A stretch of DNA of 64,000 nt from Thermovenabulum sp049701175 (GCF_049701175.1 NZ_JBNATW010000001.1:62001-126000), one strand, 5' to 3'; positions 34,273 to 44,114 are shown, numbered from the stretch's first letter. Numbers and translations: made by a program. The notes: generated from the letters alone by a model not told the origin.

Positions 34273-35352
34273 TTAGATGTTTAAGATTATATCCCTAATT
34301 ATATCTCCCATCTCCTGGGTAGTTACAACCTTTTTTGCCCCATCTTTCATGTCATAGGTCCTATAACCCTTTTTAAGCGCTTCTTCCACTGCAGTCCTTA
34401 TACAATACGCAGCTTCCCTTTCATCAAAGGAATATTCGAGCATCATGGCTGCGGATAAAATGCATGCCAAGGGGTTTGCAATGCCCTTACCCGCTATATC
34501 CGGTGCAGAACCGTGGCAGGGCTCGTAAAGGAAGGGCTTTTTATCCCCCAAGCTTGCGGAAGGGAGCATACCTATGGAGCCCGTTAAAACCGCCGATTCA
34601 TCGCTTAAAATATCTCCAAAGGTATTTTCGGTTAATATAACGTCAAATTGTCCGGGATTTACTACAAGCTGCATGGCACAGTTGTCCACATACATATGTG
34701 AAAGTTCCACATCGGGATACTCTTTGCCTACCTCTTCAACCACTTCCCTCCATAGTCTTGATGTTTCAAGGACATTGGCCTTATCTACGGAAGTAACCTT
34801 TTTTCTTCGCTTTCGAGCTGCCTCAAAGGCAACGCGGGCAACCCTTCTTATCTCATCACTTGTATAAACCATAGTGTCAAAAGCCCTTACGGTTTGCCCT
34901 ATATTTTCCCTCCCTCGAGGCGTTCCAAAATAAAGCCCTCCCGTTAATTCCCGGACAATAAGCAAATCCAAATTGCCGTTTATTATGCTATTTTTCAATG
35001 GTGAAGAATCTGCAATTGAAGGATAAAATATAGCAGGCCTTAGGTTGGCAAAAAGCCCTAATTCCTTTCTCAATTTAAGTATAGCCTGTTCTGGTCGAAG
35101 TTCCCTTTTTAAATTATCCCATTTTGGCCCACCTACGGCTCCAAAGAGCACCGCATCGGAATTTCTTACAAGGTTAAGGGTTTCATCAGAGAGAGGAACT
35201 CCAAAAATTTCTATTGATGCTCCTCCAACAAATCCTTGTTTGAAATTGAACTCAATATCGAACTTTTCCCCTATTGCAATAAGAATTTTTTTTGCTTCCT
35301 CCATAACCTCAGGGCCAATTCCGTCTCCCGGAAGAAGGGCTATATTATACAT
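34273..35352 (-). CDS. leuB: 3-isopropylmalate dehydrogenase
   Basis: A 359-residue NAD-dependent oxidative decarboxylase. The start is the ATG at 35352 after GAGGAGGG, overlapping leuD by 8 bp. The substrate-specificity helix region RELTGGLYFGTPRG and the metal/NAD segment NTFGDILSDE are typical. It is the last gene of ilvBN-leuACDB. I see no clear hairpin terminator in the 107 bp before the thi riboswitch region. Confidence 0.97.
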   Translation of the reverse strand: MYNIALLPGDGIGPEVMEEAKKILIAIGEKFDIEFNFKQGFVGGASIEIFGVPLSDETLNLVRNSDAVLFGAVGGPKWDNLKRELRPEQAILKLRKELGLFANLRPAIFYPSIADSSPLKNSIINGNLDLLIVRELTGGLYFGTPRGRENIGQTVRAFDTMVYTSDEIRRVARVAFEAARKRRKKVTSVDKANVLETSRLWREVVEEVGKEYPDVELSHMYVDNCAMQLVVNPGQFDVILTENTFGDILSDESAVLTGSIGMLPSASLGDKKPFLYEPCHGSAPDIAGKGIANPLACILSAAMMLEYSFDEREAAYCIRTAVEEALKKGYRTYDMKDGAKKVVTTQEMGDIIRDIILNI

Positions 35353-35842
35353 CTTTTTGCCCTCCTCTTGCAAAATTCAGTAGGCCTCCAGCTTTGATAA
35401 TTTTATCGATAAATTCAGGGAAGGGCTTAGCTTTGAAAACCTCTCCGGATGTAATATTTTTTATTAATCCCGTTTCGGTATCTATTATAAGCTCATCTCC
35501 CCCTTTTATGCCATCTACCGCCTCGCAGGATTCCATAATAGGAAGGCCTATATTTATAGCATTCCTGTAAAAAATCCTTGCAAAGGACTTAGCAATAACA
35601 CAGCTTATACCTGCTTCTTTTATAGCAATAGGTGCATGTTCCCTCGAGCTTCCGCACCCAAAATTTTTGCCTGCTACAATTATATCCCCGGCTTGAATTT
35701 TTTTAGAAAATCCCGGAAATACATCTTCCATACAGTGTTCTGCAAGCTCTTTGGCATCTGTTGTATTCAAAAACCTTGCAGGAATAATGACATCAGTATC
35801 GATATTATCAGGAAAAACCCATGCCCTTCCTTTATATATCAT
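35345..35842 (-). CDS. leuD: 3-isopropylmalate dehydratase small subunit
   Basis: The 165-residue swivel domain of isopropylmalate isomerase, with NIDTDVIIPARFL and the substrate loop NFGCGSSREHAP. It overlaps leuC by 11 bp and leuB by 8 bp. Length and gene order match the LeuC/LeuD heterodimer of bacteria and archaea. Confidence 0.97.
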   Translation of the reverse strand: MIYKGRAWVFPDNIDTDVIIPARFLNTTDAKELAEHCMEDVFPGFSKKIQAGDIIVAGKNFGCGSSREHAPIAIKEAGISCVIAKSFARIFYRNAINIGLPIMESCEAVDGIKGGDELIIDTETGLIKNITSGEVFKAKPFPEFIDKIIKAGGLLNFARGGQKDV

Positions 35843-37106
35843 TTTTTACCACCTCCTCGGGATGAGCTATTCTTCCTTTTACTGCAGAAGCCGCAGCTAC
35901 AGCTGGGTTTGCAAGATATACTTCGCTTTCTGGATGTCCCATACGCCCAATAAAGTTCCTATTTGTTGTAGCAATTGCTCTTTCACCCTTTGCTAATATA
36001 CCCATATGTCCTCCTAAACACGGCCCGCAGGTAGGAGTGCTTACCGCAGCCCCTGCCTCTACAAAAATCTCCATTAATCCTTCCTTTATCATCTGAAGGT
36101 AAACTTCTTGGGTAGCAGGGATTACAATCATCCTGACATATGGATGCACCTTATTGCCCTTCATTACCTTAGCAGCCATCCTCATATCCTCTATCCGCCC
36201 GTTGGTGCAAGAACCTATAACCACCTGATCAATTGCAATTTCTCCTATTTCCGAAATGTTAACGGAGTTTTCCGGAAGGTGAGGCAGGGCAACCTGAGGT
36301 TCCATCCTTGAAACATCGTATTCTCTTGTTTCGCAGTATTTTGCATCCTCATCGCTTTTTATAACCTTATAGGGCTTTTGTGCCCTCCCCCTTACATACT
36401 CCAAAGTAACCTCATCCGCTTCCATAATTCCGTTTTTTGCCCCAGCTTCTATTGCCATGTTTGTTATAGTCAGTCTTTCATCTACAGTAAGGTATTTTAA
36501 GGCATCTCCTGTAAATTCCATAGCTTTATACAATGCTCCATCAACACCTATATCTTTGATAGTATAAAGTATTAAATCCTTGCCGGTTACCCAGGGTGCC
36601 GGTTTTCCTCTATAAATAAACTTCATACTTTCCGGAACCTTAAACCAGCATTTTCCTGTAATCATGGCAAAGGCTATATCGGTGCTCCCAACACCTGTGG
36701 AAAATGCACCTAAGGCTCCGTAGGTGCAGGTATGTGAATCCGCCCCTATGACAAGATCCCCGGGCCCTACCAACCCCTTTTCGGGAAGCAAAGCGTGTTC
36801 TATGCCCATCCTGCCCACTTCGTAATAATGTATAATTTCCTGCTCCCGTGCAAACTCCCTTAAAGCCTTGGAAAGCTCTGCAGATTTTATGTCCTTATTG
36901 GGAGTAAAGTGGTCTGGAATAAGAGCAATTTTCCCTTTATCAAATACCTTCTTTCCCCCTGCCTTTTTAAACTCCTGTATAGCAACAGGTCCCGTAATGT
37001 CATTAGCAAGCACCAGGTCAACATCAGCCATAATCAATTCTCCGGCTTCTACAAAATCCTTACCCGCATGCTCTGCCAATATTTTCTGGGTTATGGTCAT
37101 ACCCAT
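35832..37106 (-). CDS. leuC: 3-isopropylmalate dehydratase large subunit
   Basis: A 424-residue aconitase-family subunit with a [4Fe-4S] cluster. The cluster cysteines lie in IGSCTNGRIEDM and in PTCGPCLGGHMG. The start is the ATG at 37106 after GGAGGAA. The length of about 420 residues fits the HACN/LeuC2 type rather than the 465-residue E. coli form. It forms a complex with LeuD encoded next. Confidence 0.96.
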   Translation of the reverse strand: MGMTITQKILAEHAGKDFVEAGELIMADVDLVLANDITGPVAIQEFKKAGGKKVFDKGKIALIPDHFTPNKDIKSAELSKALREFAREQEIIHYYEVGRMGIEHALLPEKGLVGPGDLVIGADSHTCTYGALGAFSTGVGSTDIAFAMITGKCWFKVPESMKFIYRGKPAPWVTGKDLILYTIKDIGVDGALYKAMEFTGDALKYLTVDERLTITNMAIEAGAKNGIMEADEVTLEYVRGRAQKPYKVIKSDEDAKYCETREYDVSRMEPQVALPHLPENSVNISEIGEIAIDQVVIGSCTNGRIEDMRMAAKVMKGNKVHPYVRMIVIPATQEVYLQMIKEGLMEIFVEAGAAVSTPTCGPCLGGHMGILAKGERAIATTNRNFIGRMGHPESEVYLANPAVAAASAVKGRIAHPEEVVKNDI

Positions 37107-37160
37107 TTTATAATTCCTCCTTTTAAATATCAAACATAGCTTCAAAGATTTAAAAGTAAT

Positions 37161-38702
37161 TTACAATACCTCGTTTTCAATAGATTTATTTCCGTTGTTA
37201 TTGTAAAGGGTTTTGTTAAGAGCATCCGTATAAGCCCTTGCACTGGCCTCTATGATATCGGTACTTAAGCCCCTTCCTGTAAAAATTTTGCCGTCCTTTT
37301 CTATCCTTACAACAACCTCACCAATTGCATCCTTGCCCGCCGATACCGATTTTATGGAATAGTCTATCAACCGGCAATTGATATTGCACGCCCTCTCTAA
37401 AGCCTTGTATGTGGCATCTACGGGGCCGTTCCCTGTTGCTGCCTCTTCCACGCTCTTCCCGTGGATTTTTACCCTTACCGTTGAGGTTGCTATGGCTTTG
37501 TTGCCACTTGATGTTTGGAAATATTCCAGCTCTATTAATTGAGGTATTTTTGTAACCTGCTCTTCTACAATTGCCTCGATATCGCTGTCTGTAATCTCTT
37601 TTTTCTTATCCGCCAAATCTTTAAATCTTTCAAAAGCCTTGTTTATATCCTCTTCGGGGAGCTCATAACCCAGCTCCTTCAACCTCTGTGCAAAAGCATG
37701 GCGTCCTGAAAGTTTCCCAAGTACTATCCTGTTAGAAGTGAGGCCTATAGACTCGGGTGTCATTATTTCATAGGTAGATTTTTCAGAAAGCACTCCGTGC
37801 TGGTGTATCCCAGAAGCATGGGCAAAAGCATTCGCTCCTACTATGGCTTTGTTGGGCTGGACGTATATTCCCGTCAAGGTGCTTACAACTTTGCTGGTCC
37901 TGTAAATTTGCTTTGTATCTATATTCACACCAACATTGTATACATCCTTCCTGGTCACAAGGGCCATAACCAATTCTTCTAAAGCTGCGTTTCCCGCTCT
38001 TTCCCCTAAACCATTAATCGTACACTCCACCTGAGTAGCACCGCTTGCAACCGCTGCAAGAGAGTTAGCCACAGCCATTCCGAGGTCGTCATGACAGTGG
38101 ACGCTTATCTTCACCCTATCCATCTCTGGTACTCTTTCTCTTAAAGTCCTAATAAGGTTTGCAAATTCTTCAGGGGTAGTGTAGCCCACCGTATCGGGCA
38201 CATTTATAACAGTAGCACCTGCCTTAATAGCAGCTGAAAAAAGTTTGCACAGAAATTCCACATCAGACCTTGTCGCATCTTCTGCGGAAAATTCCACATC
38301 TTCAAAATACGATTTTGCCCTCTTTACAGCCTCAACCGCAGCTTCAAGCACCTGTTCTGGGCTCATCTTCAGCTTATACTGCATGTGTATGGGAGAAGAT
38401 GCAATAAAGGTGTGAATACGCGGCCTTTCAGCGTTTTTCAAGGCTTCAGCTGCTCTATCTATGTCTTTATAGTTTGCTCTTGCAAGGCCTGCTATTACCG
38501 GGCCTTTTACGTTTTCTGCAATGGTTTTAACAGCATTAAAATCTCCATTAGACGCAATAGGAAAACCCGCCTCAATCACATCAACCTTCAACTTTGCCAG
38601 CTGCCTTGCTATTTCCAATTTTTCGTATACATTAAGAGAGACACCAGGAGTCTGCTCCCCATCCCTCAAAGTAGTGTCAAAAATCTCTACTGTTCTCGAC
38701 AT
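37161..38702 (-). CDS. leuA: 2-isopropylmalate synthase
   Basis: A 513-residue enzyme that condenses 2-oxoisovalerate with acetyl-CoA. A DRE-TIM metallolyase domain (FDTTLRDGEQTPGV; VHCHDDLGMAVANSL; FAHASGIHQHG) is followed by the C-terminal LeuA allosteric domain that mediates leucine feedback inhibition. The start is the ATG at 38702 after GGGGGG, overlapping the end of ilvN by 26 bp. Confidence 0.96.
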   Translation of the reverse strand: MSRTVEIFDTTLRDGEQTPGVSLNVYEKLEIARQLAKLKVDVIEAGFPIASNGDFNAVKTIAENVKGPVIAGLARANYKDIDRAAEALKNAERPRIHTFIASSPIHMQYKLKMSPEQVLEAAVEAVKRAKSYFEDVEFSAEDATRSDVEFLCKLFSAAIKAGATVINVPDTVGYTTPEEFANLIRTLRERVPEMDRVKISVHCHDDLGMAVANSLAAVASGATQVECTINGLGERAGNAALEELVMALVTRKDVYNVGVNIDTKQIYRTSKVVSTLTGIYVQPNKAIVGANAFAHASGIHQHGVLSEKSTYEIMTPESIGLTSNRIVLGKLSGRHAFAQRLKELGYELPEEDINKAFERFKDLADKKKEITDSDIEAIVEEQVTKIPQLIELEYFQTSSGNKAIATSTVRVKIHGKSVEEAATGNGPVDATYKALERACNINCRLIDYSIKSVSAGKDAIGEVVVRIEKDGKIFTGRGLSTDIIEASARAYTDALNKTLYNNNGNKSIENEVL

Positions 38703-39225
38703 CAGCCATCCCCCCATTGTTTTTTTCTTCATCTTCTACTTTTATGGTTTTAGGCCCTCGGTTCATCGCTATTAAGCCGGTTCTGACGAGTTCTTTTATG
38801 CCGAAAGGCCTTATCAGCTCCTCAAAAGCATTTATTTTATCCTTGTCTCCCGTAAGCTCTATAATCATGGACTTTCTGCTTACATCTACTATATTTGCCC
38901 TGAAAATCTCAGCTATCTGGATAATCTCAGACCTTGTTTTAGGTTCTGCATCCACCTTAATCAGAACAAGTTCCCTGCTTACTGAATCATCGGAACTTAT
39001 TTTGCTCACCTTGATAACGTCAACTAACTTATTTAGCTGCTTTTTTACCTGTTCAACTACGTATTCATCTCCATCCACCACTATGGTCATGCGGGATATC
39101 TCTGGATTTTCTGTAGTACCTACAGCTAAGCTGTCGATATTAAAACCCCGCCTGCTGAAAAGTCCGGCTACCCTTGATAAAACCCCAGGATGGTTTTCAA
39201 CTAACACAGATAATATAGTCTTCAC
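38677..39225 (-). CDS. ilvN: Acetolactate synthase small (regulatory) subunit
   Basis: A 182-residue ACT-domain regulator of acetohydroxyacid synthase that confers valine feedback control. I chose the GTG at 39225 after GGAGG, giving the usual start followed by KTILSVLVENHPGVLSRVAG. RRGFNIDSLAVG is typical. A TTG at 39240 is a possible alternative start. It follows ilvB by 4 bp. Confidence 0.93.
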   Translation of the reverse strand: MKTILSVLVENHPGVLSRVAGLFSRRGFNIDSLAVGTTENPEISRMTIVVDGDEYVVEQVKKQLNKLVDVIKVSKISSDDSVSRELVLIKVDAEPKTRSEIIQIAEIFRANIVDVSRKSMIIELTGDKDKINAFEELIRPFGIKELVRTGLIAMNRGPKTIKVEDEEKNNGGMADVENSRDF

Positions 39226-39229
39226 TTTT

Positions 39230-40891
39230 TCATCCTCCAATCATTTTATTAATGGGTGAACCGCTTAATACCATAGGATAAACATTTTCATTAATATCCA
39301 CAACGCATTCCAAAAGGAAACTACCCTCTTGTGAAAGCATTTGGTTTACGGCATCGGGCAATTCTTCCCTACTTTCTATCCTTTGAGCCTTAATACCGTA
39401 ACTTTCTGCCAATTTTACAAAATCAGGGACAAATTTGAAATACACCTGATTGTATCTACCGCTGCAGTAAAACTCCTGCAACTGTCTCACCAATCCCAAA
39501 CCGCCATTATTAAAAAGAACCATTTTTATATCAAGGTTGTTTTCAACTATCGTCGCCATTTCCGCTAAATTCATCTGAAAACTTCCGTCACCTGCAAAGT
39601 TAATGACGGTTTTGTCGGGGTTGGCAAACTTTGCCCCAATAGCAGCAGGAAGTCCGTAGCCCATTGTACCAAGCCCTCCGGAGGTTATAAAGCTTCGCGG
39701 ATAAATAAATTCATAATACTGTGCTACCCACATTTGATGAGAACCCACTTCTGTAGTAATTATTGCATCACCTTGAGTTTTTCGAGATATTTCTTCAATC
39801 ACTTCCTGAGGGCAGAGTTTACCTCTTTTGTCATAAGAAACCTTCTTTTTTATTTTTTCAATAAACTTATGCCATTCCGAAGACTCCTTATGGTTTACCT
39901 TTTTTGATATTTCCGAAAGCACTATTTTTATGTTCCCTACTATTGGAATATCCGCTCTTATATTTTTACCTATCTCAGCAGGATCTATATCAATGTGGAT
40001 GATTTTTGCCTTTGGAGCAAACCCCGATACTTTACCGGTCGTTCTATCGCTGAACCTTACTCCTGCCGCAATTATCAAGTCGGATTCGGTTATTGCAATA
40101 TTTGCGCAGGGATTTCCGTGCATGCCGGCCATCCCAAGGGATAAAGGATGATTCTGTGGAAAGCTCCCTATTCCCATAAGCGAAGTTGCAACAGGAATGC
40201 CAGCTTTTTCCGCCAACTCTTTTAATTCCTTTTCTGCCCTTGCAGAATTCACTCCACCACCAGCAATTATAACAGGACGCTGAGACCTATTTATTTCTTC
40301 GACTGCCCGCTCTATTTGAAGAGGATGGCCGTGAGTTTTTGGTTTATATCCACGAAGGTTAATTTTCCCAGGAAGTTTAAACTCTATCTTCATTTCCGCA
40401 ACATCCTTAGGGAGGTCTATAAGCACTGGCCCCGGTCTTCCCGTCGAAGCGATATAAAAGGCTTCCTTTACAATCCGCGGAATATCCTCTGCCTTTTTTA
40501 CAAGATAATTGTGTTTTGTAAAAGGAGCGGTAGCTCCAGTAATGTCCACTTCTTGAAATACATCCCGTCCTATTAGGCTTGTAGGAACCTGTCCCGTAAT
40601 TGCAACGATAGGAACAGAATCCATATAAGCAGTCGCTATACCGGTCACAAGGTTTGTAGCACCGGGTCCTGAAGTTGCAACACATACCCCCACCTTCCCT
40701 GACACCCTTGCATAACCGCTTGCAGCATGGGCAGCAGCCTGTTCGGAGCGGGTCAAAATATGTTTCATTTTTTTTGAATTATAAAGTGAATCGTATACGG
40801 GAAGAATTGCTCCACCCGGATATCCAAACATCAGCTCAACGCCTTCCGCTTCAAGTGCCTTTATTAGAGCTTCCGCAGCAGTAATTTTCAT
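39230..40891 (-). CDS. ilvB: Acetolactate synthase large subunit
   Basis: A 553-residue ThDP-, FAD- and Mg-dependent enzyme that makes acetolactate and acetohydroxybutyrate. Visible are MFGYPGGAILPVYD, the catalytic Glu in RSEQAAAHAASGYAR and the ThDP motif GDGSFQMNLAEMATI with the downstream NN pair. It is the first gene behind the T-box leader. ilvC and ilvD are absent from the operon and window, so valine-pathway completion depends on genes elsewhere. Confidence 0.97.
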   Translation of the reverse strand: MKITAAEALIKALEAEGVELMFGYPGGAILPVYDSLYNSKKMKHILTRSEQAAAHAASGYARVSGKVGVCVATSGPGATNLVTGIATAYMDSVPIVAITGQVPTSLIGRDVFQEVDITGATAPFTKHNYLVKKAEDIPRIVKEAFYIASTGRPGPVLIDLPKDVAEMKIEFKLPGKINLRGYKPKTHGHPLQIERAVEEINRSQRPVIIAGGGVNSARAEKELKELAEKAGIPVATSLMGIGSFPQNHPLSLGMAGMHGNPCANIAITESDLIIAAGVRFSDRTTGKVSGFAPKAKIIHIDIDPAEIGKNIRADIPIVGNIKIVLSEISKKVNHKESSEWHKFIEKIKKKVSYDKRGKLCPQEVIEEISRKTQGDAIITTEVGSHQMWVAQYYEFIYPRSFITSGGLGTMGYGLPAAIGAKFANPDKTVINFAGDGSFQMNLAEMATIVENNLDIKMVLFNNGGLGLVRQLQEFYCSGRYNQVYFKFVPDFVKLAESYGIKAQRIESREELPDAVNQMLSQEGSFLLECVVDINENVYPMVLSGSPINKMIGG

Positions 40892-40925
40892 ACAGGCACC
40901 ACCTCTTTCTATTTGCTAAAAATAT

Positions 40926-41215
40926 ATATAAAAAATAATCCCCCTCGCCCCAAGACATAAAGTCTCAGGGACGAGGGGGAGTTTACCCCGTGGTACCACC
41001 CTGATTCGCCCTGCCTCACGGCAAAAGGCCTCAGGAAGTAGATAACTACTTCTCTTTTAACGCATTATCGCGGCACCGGGCTACTTTTTTTCACCCGGGC
41101 AGTTCAGGAGCGAGAAAAGCGCAAACTCAGGACCGGCTTTCACCTAACCCGGCTCTCTTTTACCCGAGCTATAACGCTTTTTTCTCCATCATCACCTTTA
41201 ACCTATTACCTTATA
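40926..41215 (-). ncRNA. T-box leader RNA upstream of ilvBN-leuACDB
   Basis: On the minus strand the conserved T-box AGGGTGGTACCACGG (about 41004-40990) is preceded by Stem I features (AGAGAGCC; GGTGAAAGCC) and a stem III-like hairpin. It is followed by a long terminator, 40940-40979, with CCCCCTCG/CGAGGGGG arms and then T-rich sequence. Uncharged tRNA should stabilise the antiterminator. The operon suggests a branched-chain (leucine) tRNA. A CTC triplet is present on the 3' side of Stem I, but I could not fold the specifier loop with certainty. Confidence 0.93.
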
Positions 41216-41253
41216 CAAAAATCCAGCAGCCAAGCAAATCATCTTGACGCTGG
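41216..41253 (-). terminator. Hairpin after the chemotaxis receptor gene
   Basis: CCAGC/GCTGG and CAAG/CTTG arms (41223-41253) are followed on the minus strand by ATTTTTG. It probably terminates the receptor mRNA. Because the best promoter for the T-box RNA lies upstream of it, the ilv transcript would also cross it. Confidence 0.55.
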
Positions 41254-41275
41254 AATTGTAAATATTTTGATAAGT

Positions 41276-41305
41276 ATTTTATCATTTAAAATTTCAAAAT
41301 GTCAA
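41276..41305 (-). promoter_or_regulatory. Sigma-A promoter overlapping the chemotaxis receptor stop codon
   Basis: On the minus strand TTGACA (41300-41305) and TAAAAT (41276-41281) are 18 bp apart. The receptor's TGA stop is part of the -35 hexamer. It is the best promoter candidate for the T-box leader and ilv-leu operon. Confidence 0.65.
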
Positions 41306-43395
41306 GAGGGTAAAATAAAAATTTCCGTTTTTTCTTCCATCCTTTTAGCTATCTCTACTATTTCCTGAGCATTTTTAGTTATTTCCTGAGTAGATGCGGC
41401 AAATTCTTCTACGGATGCAGAAATTTCCTGTGCAGAAACTGAAGCTTCCTCTGAAGCCTTATTTATCACCTCAATGCGTTCCCCAACAATATTCTTTAAA
41501 TGCACCAGTTGCCCTATCTTGTGAAATACCTTTTCGATTAATGAATTCACTTCCGAGACCGTGCCCGATATCTTTTCAAATGCAGTTATGGTTTCTCCGG
41601 TGTTTTCATGCTGTTTTCCGATCTTGTCATTCATTAATTCCGAGGTGATTACTACTTCCTGCGTTTCAGAAACCATGTTGTTTAACAGCTTTCTGATTTT
41701 TTCCAAAGATTGTTTAGTCTGTTCCGACAACTTGCGTATTTCATTTGCCACTACCGAAAATCCAAGACCCTTTTCTCCGGCTCTTGCAGCCTCTATCGCC
41801 GCATTTAATGCCAGTAAATTGGTTTGTTCAGAAATGTCCTTTATTATCTCCACAACTTCTTCAACCTGATTCACGGACTTTTTGAACATTTCTAATTTAA
41901 CCGATATCTTTTTAAAACCATCGGATATCTCTTCAATCGATTGTATTAAATTACCCAATTTTTCTTTTCCGTTTTGTGCCGATGAAAAACTTATTTCTCC
42001 CGATTTTTTTACCTCATTGATTTCATTAAATAAAATATCCAAACCATTCCTAAAATCTTCCATTAAATTATTTATTTCCCTTATTTTTATCATCTGTTCG
42101 TTAGCCCCATCGGCAATGCCCTCAACGGATTTTGCCACCTCTTCAGAAGAAAGGGCTATTTCTTCAGATATTTCATTTAATTTTACGGAATTATTAAATA
42201 GGGTTTTCGTTTCATCTTTAATTTCCATTATTAAGGGCAAAAAGTTTTCCTTAAGCCTCTTAACAGAAAATGCTAATTCCCCTATTTCATCCTTTCTTAA
42301 AAAATATTTTTCCCCCATCTCCTTCGTAAAATCACCTTTGGATATATATCCGATTTGTTCGATGATTGCCAGTATGGGTCTCGCAATGGTCTTTGCCACG
42401 GTAAAGGTCAGAATAATGGAGAGCAGTATAATTAATCCCGAAATGCTTATTATAGCACATCTCATTTCTCCTATTCCTTTAAGAACCTCATCCTTTGGCG
42501 CTACCACCCCTATTGCCCATCGGGTATTCCCTACGGGTGCAAATGCTATAAGCCAATCCCTGCCGTTTTCATCCACCTCGTCTATCCCTTTTTCTCCTTT
42601 TACCATTCTTTCAACAGCTCCGTACATCGACCCTCCGGTTTTCGAGCCATCCAGAAGGTTTTCCCGCTTCTTTACCCTTTCCAAATCTTTATGGGCTATA
42701 ACATTACCCTTATCGTCCACCGCAAAGGAATAACCATCCCTGCAATACGCCACCGAAGAAATCAGCTGATTGAATTTATTCCCGTCCACTATGCCTATTA
42801 CCGCACCTATGGGCTCGTTGGTCAAATAATGCCTTACGGGAGAATAATATATGTAGTCAAAAGAATTTTTATTTGCTTGAATCCTTAGTTCAAAACCGCT
42901 TTTCCCTTTTTGTGCAATGCTTTTAAAATAATTTGCATCCACCGCATCTATACTCGAACCGTCCTGGTAATAACCGCTACCGTCGTTGCCAATTATTGCG
43001 AATCTTTTAAAATCCAATTTTATCGATTTTCTTAACTGATCCCTTAAAAATTGAAGTTTTTCATCAATGGAGGCTTCCCTGTTGTCCCATTTTCCCCTTA
43101 TCACGCTCGTATCAGAGATGCTTTCAATCACGTACAACCTTGCCTGAATCTTGTCTTCTATGTTTTCCGATGTCTTTTCCGCCACTTTCAGCATCGCATT
43201 TATCGCTTCTTCCTTTAAGGCATTCGAGGCGTAATTTTGACTTACGATTAAAAGTACAAGGCATCCCATCATTACAACTATACCGAATACCGCGGTCATA
43301 TTCAAAAGCAGGCTCCGTTTAAATCTAAATTTTAATGGTTCCTTCCTCTTTTTTTTTACATTAATAACGTTTTCTGTCGTTATTATAGATAACAC
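41302..43395 (-). CDS. Methyl-accepting chemotaxis protein with extracellular Cache-type sensor
   Basis: A 697-residue transmembrane receptor. The first helix is near residues 30-50 and is followed by a large extracytoplasmic domain of the dCache type (FAIIGNDGSGYYQDGSS; YYSPVRHYLTNEPIGAVIG). A second helix near 310-335, a HAMP domain and a cytoplasmic signalling coiled coil follow, with hairpin tip NLLALNAAIEAARAGEKGLG. The only start I can support is a GTG at 43395, which lies in a GGAGGTG run and has AAAAGG further upstream; it is uncertain. No other chemotaxis gene is nearby. The adjacent catabolic cluster suggests a possible shared ligand, but this is speculative. Confidence 0.9.
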   Translation of the reverse strand: MLSIITTENVINVKKKRKEPLKFRFKRSLLLNMTAVFGIVVMMGCLVLLIVSQNYASNALKEEAINAMLKVAEKTSENIEDKIQARLYVIESISDTSVIRGKWDNREASIDEKLQFLRDQLRKSIKLDFKRFAIIGNDGSGYYQDGSSIDAVDANYFKSIAQKGKSGFELRIQANKNSFDYIYYSPVRHYLTNEPIGAVIGIVDGNKFNQLISSVAYCRDGYSFAVDDKGNVIAHKDLERVKKRENLLDGSKTGGSMYGAVERMVKGEKGIDEVDENGRDWLIAFAPVGNTRWAIGVVAPKDEVLKGIGEMRCAIISISGLIILLSIILTFTVAKTIARPILAIIEQIGYISKGDFTKEMGEKYFLRKDEIGELAFSVKRLKENFLPLIMEIKDETKTLFNNSVKLNEISEEIALSSEEVAKSVEGIADGANEQMIKIREINNLMEDFRNGLDILFNEINEVKKSGEISFSSAQNGKEKLGNLIQSIEEISDGFKKISVKLEMFKKSVNQVEEVVEIIKDISEQTNLLALNAAIEAARAGEKGLGFSVVANEIRKLSEQTKQSLEKIRKLLNNMVSETQEVVITSELMNDKIGKQHENTGETITAFEKISGTVSEVNSLIEKVFHKIGQLVHLKNIVGERIEVINKASEEASVSAQEISASVEEFAASTQEITKNAQEIVEIAKRMEEKTEIFILPS

Positions 43396-43441
43396 CTCCT
43401 AACCTTTTAAAATCCCATTACCCGAATTTCCAAATACGTCG

Positions 43442-44114
43442 TCAATTTTCGACAAAAAGACTAAGGACATCAATTGCAGCCTTCGCATCTTCTATATAAT
43501 TTGACGAAAATGCTTCCACGCTAACCCTTTCGTTATAATGGATTGAATTTAAGTATTTAAATGTGAAAATAATCTACCAGCAATTTAATATTTTCCTTTT
43601 CTAAGTCCATTACGATTTTCAAAGCCTCCTCTACGGAGTTTATAATATTACTTTCTTTTTTGGTAAGATGCTCTATCGCTATCGTAATATCGTGTCTTTT
43701 GGCAATTTCGCTTATATCCTCTAAAAAATTAAATATTTGTTCCAAAGCTTTGTTATATGGAAAACCTTCCGCTACATTCCTTGCCCCCGCACTTCCGAAT
43801 ACTACCACCTTCGCTCCCAGTTCCTCCGCCCTTGATAGGGCCCTTTCCACATAATCCATCCCCTCATTATAGTTTACTTCTTCTCCCGTTAATTTTATAT
43901 TTGCAGGAATAAAGTTGTTGCACGCTTTTATTTTTATACCCTTAGACCGCAGCATAATTTTTAAATCGTCAAATTTATCATCGGATAGCTCCATTATCTG
44001 AGCCAAGGGGAGCTCAATGTAATCAAAACCCAAAGGAAATATATTTTGAGCGGCTTCAATACCCACCCTTTCTATATCCGTAGCTAATAGGTTTGTACAG
44101 CATCCTAATTTCAT
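43442..44114 (-). pseudogene. Decayed sugar phosphate isomerase/epimerase (deletion plus frameshift)
   Basis: From the ATG at 44114 (after GGAGGAG) the frame reads as a xylose-isomerase-like TIM barrel, for example FDYIELPLAQIMELSDDKF and ITIAIEHLTKKESNIINS. It stops after LLVDYFHI at 43557. In the next frame, 43564 to 43442, the sequence continues with a perfect family C-terminus (LNSIHYNERVSVEAFSSNY, ending in LFVEN). Compared with the intact paralogue at 48099-48902, about 50 internal codons are missing. I conclude that an internal deletion with a frame change inactivated the gene. A truncated 185-residue protein could still be made. Confidence 0.82.

Noticed and set aside
41882..42733. 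A long open frame (283 codons) on the plus strand inside the chemotaxis receptor gene
   Set aside because: It is antisense to a protein with complete MCP domains; the translation is Ser/Ile/Phe-rich without any motif, and it has no ribosome binding site.
43557..44114. Treating the truncated isomerase as a normal short gene
   Set aside because: The missing family C-terminus is present immediately downstream in another frame, so the gene is broken rather than naturally short.
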